From: CAZHBA01 sp964530225
GTDB taxonomy: Bacteria > Pseudomonadota > Alphaproteobacteria > UBA6615
Direction: 5' to 3'
DNA: 9,379 nucleotides
Assembly: GCA_964530225.1 (NCBI GenBank)
Contig: CAZHBA010000041.1
Location: 1 to 9,379, forward strand
Shown here: one piece after another, positions 1-5,961 of the stretch
How positions within the stretch are numbered: the stretch's first letter is position 1
Layout of the letters: every line of letters starts with the position of its first letter
Notes under the pieces: generated by a model
The model's database searches: none
What the model saw: only the letters and a program-made list of their open reading frames with translations
What the model was told of the DNA's origin: nothing
Program-made: the position numbers and the translations under genes

Positions 1-1
1 C

Positions 2-730
2 GGCACCGGCACGCTCAGCGTATTCGGCCATCAAATGCGATTTTATCTGAAAGATGGATTTCCGCTGTTGACGACGAAGAAGCTGCATTTGAAATCGATC
101 GCCCACGAGCTGTTGTGGTTTCTCAAAGGCGACACCAACATCGCCTATCTGAAAGACAACGGTGTGACCATCTGGGACGAGTGGGCCGATGAAAATGGCG
201 ACCTGGGACCGATCTATGGTTACCAGTGGCGCTCATGGCCGACTCCCGGCGGCAGCCACATTGACCAGATCGCCAACCTGATCGAACAAATTCGCACGGA
301 CCCCGACTCGCGGCGGCTTATTGTCAGCGCCTGGAACGTCGCTGATGTTGCCGATATGGCATTACCGCCGTGCCATTGCCTGTTTCAGTTTTACGTCGCC
401 GAGGGCCGTCTGTCGTGCCAGCTGTATCAGCGCAGCGCCGACATCTTTTTGGGCGTGCCGTTTAACATCGCGTCCTATGCGTTGCTGACCCAGATGGTCG
501 CACAGGTAACCGGGCTCGAGGCCGGCGAATTTGTGCATACATTTGGTGACGCCCACCTCTATTCGAACCACTTCGAGCAGGCCGACGAACAATTGCATCG
601 CATGCCCTATCCGCTGCCGAAAATGGTCCTCAATCCCGATATCGACGATATATTCGGTTTCGGCTATGACGATTTCAAACTCGAGGGTTATCGTTTTCAT
701 CCGCATATACCGGCCACGGTGGCCGTTTAA
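2..730 (+). CDS. thyA: Thymidylate synthase, 5' end cut by window edge
   Basis: ThyA methylates dUMP to dTMP in the cytoplasm, using 5,10-methylene-tetrahydrofolate as both carbon donor and reductant. The frame is open from base 2. It begins at the GTGTLSVFGHQMRF stretch, which matches E. coli ThyA from about residue 23, so roughly 22 N-terminal residues lie outside the window. The first in-window ATG (35) is internal and not the start. Family landmarks are intact: WDEWADENGDLGPIYG, the DPDSRR phosphate-binding segment, the active-site PCH cysteine (codon 371-373, equivalent to E. coli Cys146 with no indel up to that point), LYQRSADIFLGVPFNIASYALL, and HLYSNH. The C-terminus ends in PATVAV, similar to the family's usual ending with a hydrophobic residue that closes the active site. 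The TAA at 728-730 lies 5 nt before folA, consistent with co-transcription. The product is certain apart from the missing N-terminus. Confidence 0.97.
   Translation, partial: GTGTLSVFGHQMRFYLKDGFPLLTTKKLHLKSIAHELLWFLKGDTNIAYLKDNGVTIWDEWADENGDLGPIYGYQWRSWPTPGGSHIDQIANLIEQIRTDPDSRRLIVSAWNVADVADMALPPCHCLFQFYVAEGRLSCQLYQRSADIFLGVPFNIASYALLTQMVAQVTGLEAGEFVHTFGDAHLYSNHFEQADEQLHRMPYPLPKMVLNPDIDDIFGFGYDDFKLEGYRFHPHIPATVAV
711..725 (+). other. Perfect hairpin at the thyA/folA junction
   Basis: CGGCCA (711-716), loop CGG, TGGCCG (720-725) forms a 6-bp GC-rich stem with a triloop, followed by TTTAA. It lies within the last thyA codons (for PATVA), 10 nt before the folA ATG. The T run is too short for a good terminator, and folA follows at once. 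It may affect folA initiation, or it may simply result from the codons used for this conserved C-terminus. Confidence 0.35.
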
Positions 731-735
731 CGATA

Positions 736-1236
736 ATGTCAGTGCGGCTCGCGCTCATTGCGGCGGTGGCGCGTAACGGCATTATTGGCCGTGATGGCGA
801 TCTACCGTGGCGAATTCCGGCCGATTTGCAGTTTTTTAAAACCACTACCATGGGTAAACCTATGATTATGGGCCGCCGCACTTTCGTATCAATCGGCAAG
901 GCCTTGCCCGGGCGGACCAATATTGTCCTTACCCGCAGTGCCGATTTCACTGCCGACGATGTAGAAGTTGCGGCCGACCTGGACCAGGCCTTGGCGATCG
1001 CAGCAGGACAAAGCACCGATGAAGTTATCGTGATCGGCGGCGGCGAAATTTACGCCGCAGCGTTACCCCGCGCCGACCGGCTCTATTTCACCGAAGTACA
1101 CATCGACGCCGAGGGCGATGTGCATTTCCCGGACCTCGACCGCATCCAATGGCGCGAAGTCTCGCGCGACGATCACCCAGCTGATGGCGATGCACCGGCA
1201 TTTAGTTTCGTAACTCTGGAACGGATTAGGATCTAG
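736..1236 (+). CDS. folA: Dihydrofolate reductase
   Basis: FolA reduces dihydrofolate to tetrahydrofolate with NADPH and is the target of trimethoprim. It recycles the dihydrofolate made by the ThyA reaction encoded just upstream. The protein is 166 aa, normal for bacterial DHFR. Visible motifs are NGIIGRDGDLPWRIPADLQFF (residues 14-34) with the acidic substrate-binding residue D30 (E. coli D27), GKPMIMGRRTF (40-50), SIGKALPGRTNIVL (52-65), the nucleotide-binding VIVIGGGEIY (97-106), and GDVHFPD (127-133). The ATG at 736 follows the thyA stop by 5 nt. I see no Shine-Dalgarno sequence, so initiation probably relies on translational coupling with thyA. A small perfect hairpin sits at the thyA/folA junction (711-725). 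No key residue appears altered. Confidence 0.97.
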   Translation: MSVRLALIAAVARNGIIGRDGDLPWRIPADLQFFKTTTMGKPMIMGRRTFVSIGKALPGRTNIVLTRSADFTADDVEVAADLDQALAIAAGQSTDEVIVIGGGEIYAAALPRADRLYFTEVHIDAEGDVHFPDLDRIQWREVSRDDHPADGDAPAFSFVTLERIRI

Positions 1237-1443
1237 ATACTTTTGTGAAAACACTGCCAGACCGTTTCGCATCGTTGCTGGCCGTTTTTGGGGCAGAAGG
1301 CCAGCGGCCTGCGGGACTAGGCATGATGCCAGCTCGGCGGTTCTTTCTCGGCACAGCAATGCCGGGGTAGCGATGTTGCGTCTATAGCAAAAGAGATACT
1401 GAACCTCGTTGTTTGCAACGCACGATTGTGTCGCGGCGGATTA

Positions 1444-1485
1444 ACTAAGCACGAGGCTCCAAATACTAAGCACGAGGCTCCTAAT
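1444..1485. repeat. Two-copy 21-bp tandem direct repeat
   Basis: Two adjacent 21-bp units (1444-1464 and 1465-1485) share the core ACTAAGCACGAGGCTCC and differ at a single base in the tail (CAAAT against CTAAT), so 20 of 21 positions match. The repeat lies in noncoding DNA about 320 bp upstream of hflK. A two-turn spacing of an identical core could place two protein-binding sites on the same DNA face, or it could be a replication-slippage duplication. Confidence 0.8.
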
Positions 1486-1675
1486 AATGCCCGGTTTCTG
1501 CGATATTAGATGACGATCCAAAGTGGCGTGCTGAGCCATGCGCGGACCCATAATTCCCGCCAGTGCGGTATTTGCGCTAGCTTCAGCGGTGGTCGCCATG
1601 GTTGAAATTGCCCAGTCAACTAACGATATCGAAGTTAAATTAATCGTCGTTGGCGCAGCAGCCGCGAATTCGATG

Positions 1676-1684
1676 TGATATAAG
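1676..1684 (+). promoter_or_regulatory. Possible extended -10 promoter for hflK operon
   Basis: TG-A-TATAAG (1676-1684) matches an extended -10 element, with 5 of 6 matches to TATAAT and a TG one base upstream. No good -35 hexamer lies 16-18 bp upstream. A start near 1691 would leave a leader of about 110 nt before hflK. The call is inferred from motif and position only; a second TATAGT at 1714-1719 is an alternative. Confidence 0.3.
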
Positions 1685-1789
1685 CCGAGGGGCAGCCATT
1701 GAATTATTCAGGCTATAGTCTCGCCCCACGGATACGTGACCGCTTTTGGTTTACGGTGGGTAGGAGAATTGCGCTACGAAGTTTGGAAC

Positions 1790-1796
1790 AGGGGAA
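1790..1796 (+). promoter_or_regulatory. Ribosome binding site deciding the hflK start
   Basis: AGGGGAA at 1790-1796 lies 6 nt before the ATG at 1803. It is only 3 nt before the in-frame TTG at 1800. The spacing and the better codon favour ATG 1803 as the hflK start. Confidence 0.7.
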
Positions 1797-1802
1797 TTAT
1801 TG

Positions 1803-2933
1803 ATGCCGTGGAATAATCAAGGAAGCGGGGGCGGTGGTCCCTGGGGTGGCGGAGGCGGTGGTCCAAGAGGCCAATGGCCGCCTAGCGGCGGTTCCGGTGC
1901 GCCACCACCGAATATCGAAGAGATGCTGCGCCGTAGCCAGGACAGGGTTAAGCGCTTTCTGCCTGGTGGCTTCGGCAGTGGCCGTATCGCCATCCTGATA
2001 ATTGGCGGGTTGATTTTTCTGGTTTTTATTTCCGGGTTTTATCGGGTCCAGCCCGACGAACAAGGTGTGCAGCTATTATTTGGAAAGTGGGATGGAATGA
2101 TAACCGAGTCCGGTTTGCACTGGTGGCCACCGGTAATTGGTGAGGTGCAGACGCCGAAGGTGACGGTTATCAACCGCGTCAATATCGGCTTCCGCGATGC
2201 TGGCGATCTCGGAGGACGTGTCACCACTGTGCGCGACGTGCCGCGCGAAAGCCTGATGCTGACTGGCGACCAAAACATCGCCGATGTCGATTTTACGGTG
2301 CAATGGCTGATATCCGACGCCGGAAAATACTTGTTTAATATTCGCAATCCGGAAGCCACGGTGAAGCTGGTCGCCGAAAGCGCCATGCGCGAAGTCGTTG
2401 GACAGACCAATTTAGATGATCTGATCACCACGGCGCGCGAACAGGTGCAGAGCCAAACTAAGGTATTGCTGCAGCAGGTGCTCGACGAATATGGCGCCGG
2501 CATCAATATCGAACGCATACAATTGCAGCTTACTGGACCGCCGCCGCCTGTGATCGACGCCTTCAATGACGTGCAGCGTGCGCGCCAGGATAAGGAGCGG
2601 TTACAGAACGAGGCCGAGGCCTACCAAAATCGCATCGTTCCCACCGCCCGCGGTGAAGCGGCCAGCGTTATTCAAGAAGCCACCGCCTATAAGGAACGGG
2701 TGGTTAAGGAAGCAGAAGGCGAGGGCGCGCGATTTACGGATATTTATGAATCCTACCGGATCGCACCCGATGTGACCCGCCGCCGCCTGTATATCGAGAC
2801 TTTGCGCGACGTGCTGGCCGGCGCCAACAAAGTGATAATCGATGAAGGCGCAGAAGGCGGACAAGGGGTCGTACCCTATCTGCCGCTGAACGAACTCAAC
2901 CGCGGCCGAGCGGCTAGCGATGGAGGCCAATAA
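1803..2933 (+). CDS. hflK: HflK, SPFH-domain subunit of the FtsH modulator complex
   Basis: HflK is an inner-membrane SPFH/band-7 protein that assembles with HflC into a large periplasm-facing cage around the FtsH protease and modulates its access to membrane substrates. From ATG 1803 the protein is 376 aa. Residues 1-33 are rich in Gly and Pro (GGGG runs), as is common in HflK. One transmembrane segment follows at about 61-80 (RIAILIIGGLIFLVFISGFY). The SPFH domain starts with YRVQPDEQGVQLLFGKW, and its later part carries GPPPPVIDAFNDVQRARQDKERLQNEA. A long charged helix, likely coiled coil, occupies about 256-320. The C-terminus (YLPLNELNRG) is typical. The TAA stop overlaps the hflC ATG by one base, which implies coupled translation. 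The family assignment is sure; the start could alternatively be TTG 1800. Confidence 0.96.
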   Translation: MPWNNQGSGGGGPWGGGGGGPRGQWPPSGGSGAPPPNIEEMLRRSQDRVKRFLPGGFGSGRIAILIIGGLIFLVFISGFYRVQPDEQGVQLLFGKWDGMITESGLHWWPPVIGEVQTPKVTVINRVNIGFRDAGDLGGRVTTVRDVPRESLMLTGDQNIADVDFTVQWLISDAGKYLFNIRNPEATVKLVAESAMREVVGQTNLDDLITTAREQVQSQTKVLLQQVLDEYGAGINIERIQLQLTGPPPPVIDAFNDVQRARQDKERLQNEAEAYQNRIVPTARGEAASVIQEATAYKERVVKEAEGEGARFTDIYESYRIAPDVTRRRLYIETLRDVLAGANKVIIDEGAEGGQGVVPYLPLNELNRGRAASDGGQ

Positions 2934-3841
2934 TGCCACGGAGTAGAACTGCCGTAATTGGCGCCATAGTGATCGTGATTGGCATCCTTGCAGCCTTTTC
3001 CGTGTTTACCGTTCGCGAGACAGAGCAGGCTTTGGTGCTGCAATTTGGCGAATGGAAGGACACGGTTCAATCTCCTGGTATCCACTACAAACACTTCTGG
3101 CAGAGTGCGCAAAAATATGAAAAGCGCGTGCTTAGCGTCGATCCGGACGCCGAAGAAGTGCTGTTGAATGACCAAAAACGTATCCTAGTTGACTCCTTTG
3201 CGCGCTATCGGATTTCCGATCCCCTACGGTTCTTCCAGACCGTTCGCAACGAGGTCACGTTCGGCAACAGATTTGGCAACATCCTGACGTCAACTGTGAA
3301 AGAAGTGGTTGCACAGCGGGCACTGGAAGACATGTTGTCGGAACAGCGCAACACCGTTATGGAAAACATCCGCGACAGCGTCGCCAATGATACTGCCGGT
3401 TTCGGCATCGAAGTGGTCGATATTCGCATTGGCCGCACAGAATTGCCGGAGGCTGTTTCGCAGAATGTCTATGACCGCATGCGAACCGAACGTGAACGCG
3501 AAGCGAATCTGCTTCGTGCGGAAGGTGAAGAAAACGCACGGCGTATCCGCGCTACCGCTGATCGCCAGCAGGTCGAGATCGTTGCCGAGGCACAGCGTGA
3601 AGCGCAGGTATTGCGTGGTAATGGAGACGCCACACGCAACGTTATTCTCGGCGCGGCGTACGGTAAAGATCCCGAGTTCTTCGAGTTCTTTCGTTCACTC
3701 GAGGCCTATCGTGAAACGTTCTCGGCGGGAGGCACGACGATGGTGCTATCGCCGGACAGCGATTTTTTTCGTTACTTCGGCGACGTTGGCGGATTGCCGG
3801 CGCGGCGGGGGTCGAAGGCGATAGCGTTGCCGGCAAAATAG
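2933..3841 (+). CDS. hflC: HflC, SPFH-domain partner of HflK
   Basis: HflC is the second subunit of the HflKC complex, anchored in the inner membrane with its bulk in the periplasm, and it regulates FtsH. The protein is 302 aa, normal for the family. One transmembrane segment lies at about 7-25 (AVIGAIVIVIGILAAFSVF). It is followed by VRETEQALVLQFGEW, the SPFH domain, a charged helix at about 180-228 (DRMRTERERE through AQREAQVLRG) and the HflC signature DPEFFEFFRSLEAYRETF then LSPDSDFFRYF near residues 246-282. The start ATG at 2933 overlaps the hflK stop in TAATG. A strong GGAGG (2922-2926) lies inside hflK, 6 nt ahead of the ATG. No defect is seen. Confidence 0.97.
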   Translation: MPRSRTAVIGAIVIVIGILAAFSVFTVRETEQALVLQFGEWKDTVQSPGIHYKHFWQSAQKYEKRVLSVDPDAEEVLLNDQKRILVDSFARYRISDPLRFFQTVRNEVTFGNRFGNILTSTVKEVVAQRALEDMLSEQRNTVMENIRDSVANDTAGFGIEVVDIRIGRTELPEAVSQNVYDRMRTEREREANLLRAEGEENARRIRATADRQQVEIVAEAQREAQVLRGNGDATRNVILGAAYGKDPEFFEFFRSLEAYRETFSAGGTTMVLSPDSDFFRYFGDVGGLPARRGSKAIALPAK

Positions 3842-3862
3842 CGAACACTGGGATAGGCTGGT

Positions 3863-4072
3863 ATGGCTGCGCAACTATTACAGGTTTTGACATTTGCGTT
3901 GATCGGTTTTTGCCTCATCTTGATCGTCGAAGGGCTGGTCTATGCACTATTCCCCGACCGGATGAAGGCGTTGCTAACGCGTATGGTTGATATTCCGGTC
4001 TCTGCGCTACGCTCGGGCGGGTTATTCGCCGCTGTGGCCGGGTTCGGCTTACTCTGGCTTTTGCGGTTGTAA
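3863..4072 (+). CDS. DUF2065 small inner-membrane protein (YjeT-like)
   Basis: This is a 69-aa hydrophobic protein with two predicted membrane helices, about residues 7-29 (QVLTFALIGFCLILIVEGLVYAL) and 51-68 (GGLFAAVAGFGLLWLLRL). They are joined by a short charged loop containing PDRMKALLTRMVDIP. Size, topology and the PDRMK loop fit the DUF2065 family, whose members characteristically sit next to hflKC, as E. coli YjeT does. The molecular function is not established. A role with HflKC/FtsH is an inference from gene order. It starts 21 nt after hflC with only a weak purine-rich stretch (GGATAGG, 3851-3857) upstream, so it is probably the last gene of the hflK-hflC transcript. Confidence 0.9.
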   Translation: MAAQLLQVLTFALIGFCLILIVEGLVYALFPDRMKALLTRMVDIPVSALRSGGLFAAVAGFGLLWLLRL

Positions 4073-4231
4073 TGAACACTTTCACGCATATGTTATCTTT
4101 TGTGCGCAACGTGCCGTGCTGTTGCCCGGTAGGTGCCCTAATTTAGACCATATTCGGACCCCAAATGGTCGCTCGGTAGCTGGTGAGCTGCCGGCCTTGA
4201 GCCGCCTTTGTAAGGTAATAGTCGGTTTAAT

Positions 4232-4253
4232 TATTTGCATTAGATAGCAAATA
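4232..4253. promoter_or_regulatory. 7-bp dyad upstream of degP, possible operator
   Basis: TATTTGC (4232-4238) and GCAAATA (4247-4253) are perfect inverted copies separated by 8 bp, ending 53 nt before the degP start. The symmetry and AT-rich setting suit a dimeric regulator's binding site. It has no T run after it, so it is not a terminator. The regulator is unknown. No convincing -35/-10 pair was found in 4073-4306, and the gap is otherwise unremarkable. Confidence 0.35.
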
Positions 4254-4306
4254 GGCTGCGCTAGGGTGGGGAGCAAAGCAAGGCGTCAATAGGAGAAATT
4301 GGAACT

Positions 4307-5818
4307 ATGCTGTCCAAGCAAACTTCAAACAGGGTCGCGGTCGTCTGTTGGACGACCGGGTGGACCAAAGCGCTCAGTGCTTTTTTAATGAGCCTGTTAT
4401 TCATACTCGCGATTATTTTAAGCGTGCAACCGGTGAGCGCACGATCGGCCCATAAATCCTTTGCCGACCTGGCGGAAAAATTGCTTCCTGCCGTAGTCAA
4501 TATTTCCAGCTCGCAAGCGATGCGCTCCTCACAGCGTCAGCAGAAAATTCCGCAGGTTCCTCCAGGTTCGCCTTTCGAAGATTTCCTCAAAGAATTTTTT
4601 GACCGCAACGGGCAGGAAGGAGCGCCACGTCGCGCCTCGTCACTGGGATCGGGTTTCATCATCGACAAGGCCGGCTTCGTGGTGACCAACAACCATGTCA
4701 TCGCCGAGGCCGACGAGATTACAGTCATCCTGCAAGATGATTCGCGTCACGAAGCGAAGCTGATCGGCCGCGATCCGAAAACGGATTTGGCGTTGTTGAA
4801 AATCGAAGTCAACCGCGATCTACCGTTTCTCAGTTGGGGTAATTCGACTGCGGCGCGCGTTGGCGATTGGGTGGTCGCCATCGGCAACCCGTTCGGCCTT
4901 GGCGGCACCGTGACTGCCGGTATTATATCGGCACGCCAGCGCGACATTAACCAGGGACCCTACGATAACTTCCTGCAAACCGATGCCTCGATAAACCGCG
5001 GTAACTCCGGTGGTCCGATGTTCAACATGGACGGTCAGGTGATTGGCGTGAACACGGCGATCTTCTCACCAACCGGCGGCAGCGTCGGTGTTGGGTTCTC
5101 GATCCCGTCTTCGATTGCTGAGCGGGTCGTCATCCAACTACGCGATTTCGGCCGCACCAAGCGTGGCTGGCTGGGTGTGCGAATCCAGTCAGTAACCGAC
5201 GAGATCGCCGAAAGCCTCGGTCTTGATAAAGCTTCCGGCGCTCTGGTGGCTGACGTAATGGTCGACGGTCCGGCAGAGAAGAGCAATATCAAAACCGGCG
5301 ACGTGATCCTTAAATTCGACGGCAAGATGGTTGGGCAGATGCGCGACCTGCCGCGTATCGTCGCCGAAACGGAAATTGGCAAGCCGGTCAGGGTCGAGGT
5401 GTGGCGCAAGAACAGACGGCGCAACATTGACGTTGTTGTCGGTGAGCTCGAAGAGGAGCGGTCGGTATTGGCCTCGACCAGTCCAGGCGGACAGGCCGTT
5501 GAACCCGAAGAGGCCGAGATAGAATCGCTCGGCGTCGCTGTCACCGCAATCACCGAGGAAATGCGCGAGCAATTCAACGTGTCCGAAGATGTTAAAGGTG
5601 TGCTGGTTACCGGCGTCACCGCCGATTCTGGTGCTGCGGAAAAGGGCTTGCGTCCCGGCGATATTATCGTTGAGATCAATCAAGAAGAGGTGTCCAGCCC
5701 GGGCCAGATCGCTTCCAAGGTAAGCGAGGCGATGGATAACGACCGCCGCTCGGTGCTGTTGTTGGTCAACCGTAATGGCAACCTGCGGTTCGTTGCCGTA
5801 CGGGTCGACAGCGGCTAA
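4307..5818 (+). CDS. degP: Do-family periplasmic serine protease (DegP/DegQ-like)
   Basis: This is an HtrA/Do serine endopeptidase that degrades, and in some homologues chaperones, misfolded periplasmic proteins. The protein is 503 aa. An N-terminal hydrophobic segment at about 22-40 is followed by QPVSA, giving a likely signal peptide cut near residue 45 with a rather long N-region. The trypsin-like domain carries the complete triad: H130 in VTNNHVI, D160 in DPKTDLALLKI and S234 in RGNSGGP. PDZ1 spans about 287-380 (GWLGVRIQ... GPAEKSNIKTGDVILKFDG) and PDZ2 about 405-500 (GAAEKGLRPGDIIVEIN). Two PDZ domains indicate DegP/DegQ/MucD rather than single-PDZ DegS. AGGAGA (4291-4296) lies 10 nt before the ATG. 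The location after hflKC-DUF2065 places it in an envelope quality-control block, but the 234-bp gap and dyad suggest its own promoter. The precise paralogue name is uncertain. Confidence 0.95.
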   Translation: MLSKQTSNRVAVVCWTTGWTKALSAFLMSLLFILAIILSVQPVSARSAHKSFADLAEKLLPAVVNISSSQAMRSSQRQQKIPQVPPGSPFEDFLKEFFDRNGQEGAPRRASSLGSGFIIDKAGFVVTNNHVIAEADEITVILQDDSRHEAKLIGRDPKTDLALLKIEVNRDLPFLSWGNSTAARVGDWVVAIGNPFGLGGTVTAGIISARQRDINQGPYDNFLQTDASINRGNSGGPMFNMDGQVIGVNTAIFSPTGGSVGVGFSIPSSIAERVVIQLRDFGRTKRGWLGVRIQSVTDEIAESLGLDKASGALVADVMVDGPAEKSNIKTGDVILKFDGKMVGQMRDLPRIVAETEIGKPVRVEVWRKNRRRNIDVVVGELEEERSVLASTSPGGQAVEPEEAEIESLGVAVTAITEEMREQFNVSEDVKGVLVTGVTADSGAAEKGLRPGDIIVEINQEEVSSPGQIASKVSEAMDNDRRSVLLLVNRNGNLRFVAVRVDSG

Positions 5819-5851
5819 TCGGTAACGTTATCTAATTAATATTATCGACCC

Positions 5852-5874
5852 CGTGGCGCCGCCACGTTGCTTTT
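5852..5874 (+). terminator. Probable intrinsic terminator after degP
   Basis: CGTGGC (5852-5857), loop GCC, GCCACG (5861-5866) is a perfect 6-bp, GC-rich stem followed by TTGCTTTT (5867-5874). It lies 33 nt beyond the degP stop and before the DUF1015 start, so it would separate the two transcripts. The interrupted T run makes it moderate rather than strong. Confidence 0.5.
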
Positions 5875-5961
5875 GTGCCCGCCGATGTGCAATCACGGCG
5901 GCGAATTCAACGCCACGATGTGTTGTGTATCGAACCTCGAAGGAGCCTCGGCGAATCAATC

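Larger units (their letters stand above)
1237..1802. other. Long gap between folA and hflK without a convincing gene
   Basis: About 560 bp separate folA from hflK. The first part (1237-1440) holds a 41-codon GTG-initiated frame (1245-1370) that begins 8 nt after the folA stop, and an inverted pair GCTGGCC (1277-1283) / GGCCAGC (1299-1305) with no T run after it. A two-copy 21-bp tandem repeat follows at 1444-1485. A 46-codon ATG frame at 1538-1678 would give a peptide with a hydrophobic N-terminal half. The last 120 bp contain a TGATATAAG extended -10 motif and the hflK Shine-Dalgarno sequence. I recognise neither small peptide, and neither has a strong ribosome binding site, so they are not called as genes. 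No tRNA, known ncRNA or transposon end is seen. Confidence 0.6.

Noticed and set aside
35..37. ATG 35 as the thyA start
   Set aside because: Coding similarity to ThyA (GTGTLSVFGHQ) continues upstream to base 2, so this ATG is internal.
1277..1305. GCTGGCC / GGCCAGC inverted repeat as a folA terminator
   Set aside because: The loop is long (15 nt) and no T run follows the stem, so an intrinsic terminator is not supported.
1803..1905. Glycine-rich HflK N-terminus as an unusual insertion
   Set aside because: Gly/Pro-rich N-termini before the membrane helix are usual in alphaproteobacterial HflK.
3309..3824. 171-aa + strand frame inside hflC
   Set aside because: It is a frame-shifted shadow of hflC, whose own frame carries all family motifs.
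5035..5679. Antisense 214-aa frame inside degP
   Set aside because: It is a Ser/Thr/Pro-rich low-complexity shadow of a gene with intact protease and PDZ motifs on the + strand, and it resembles no family.
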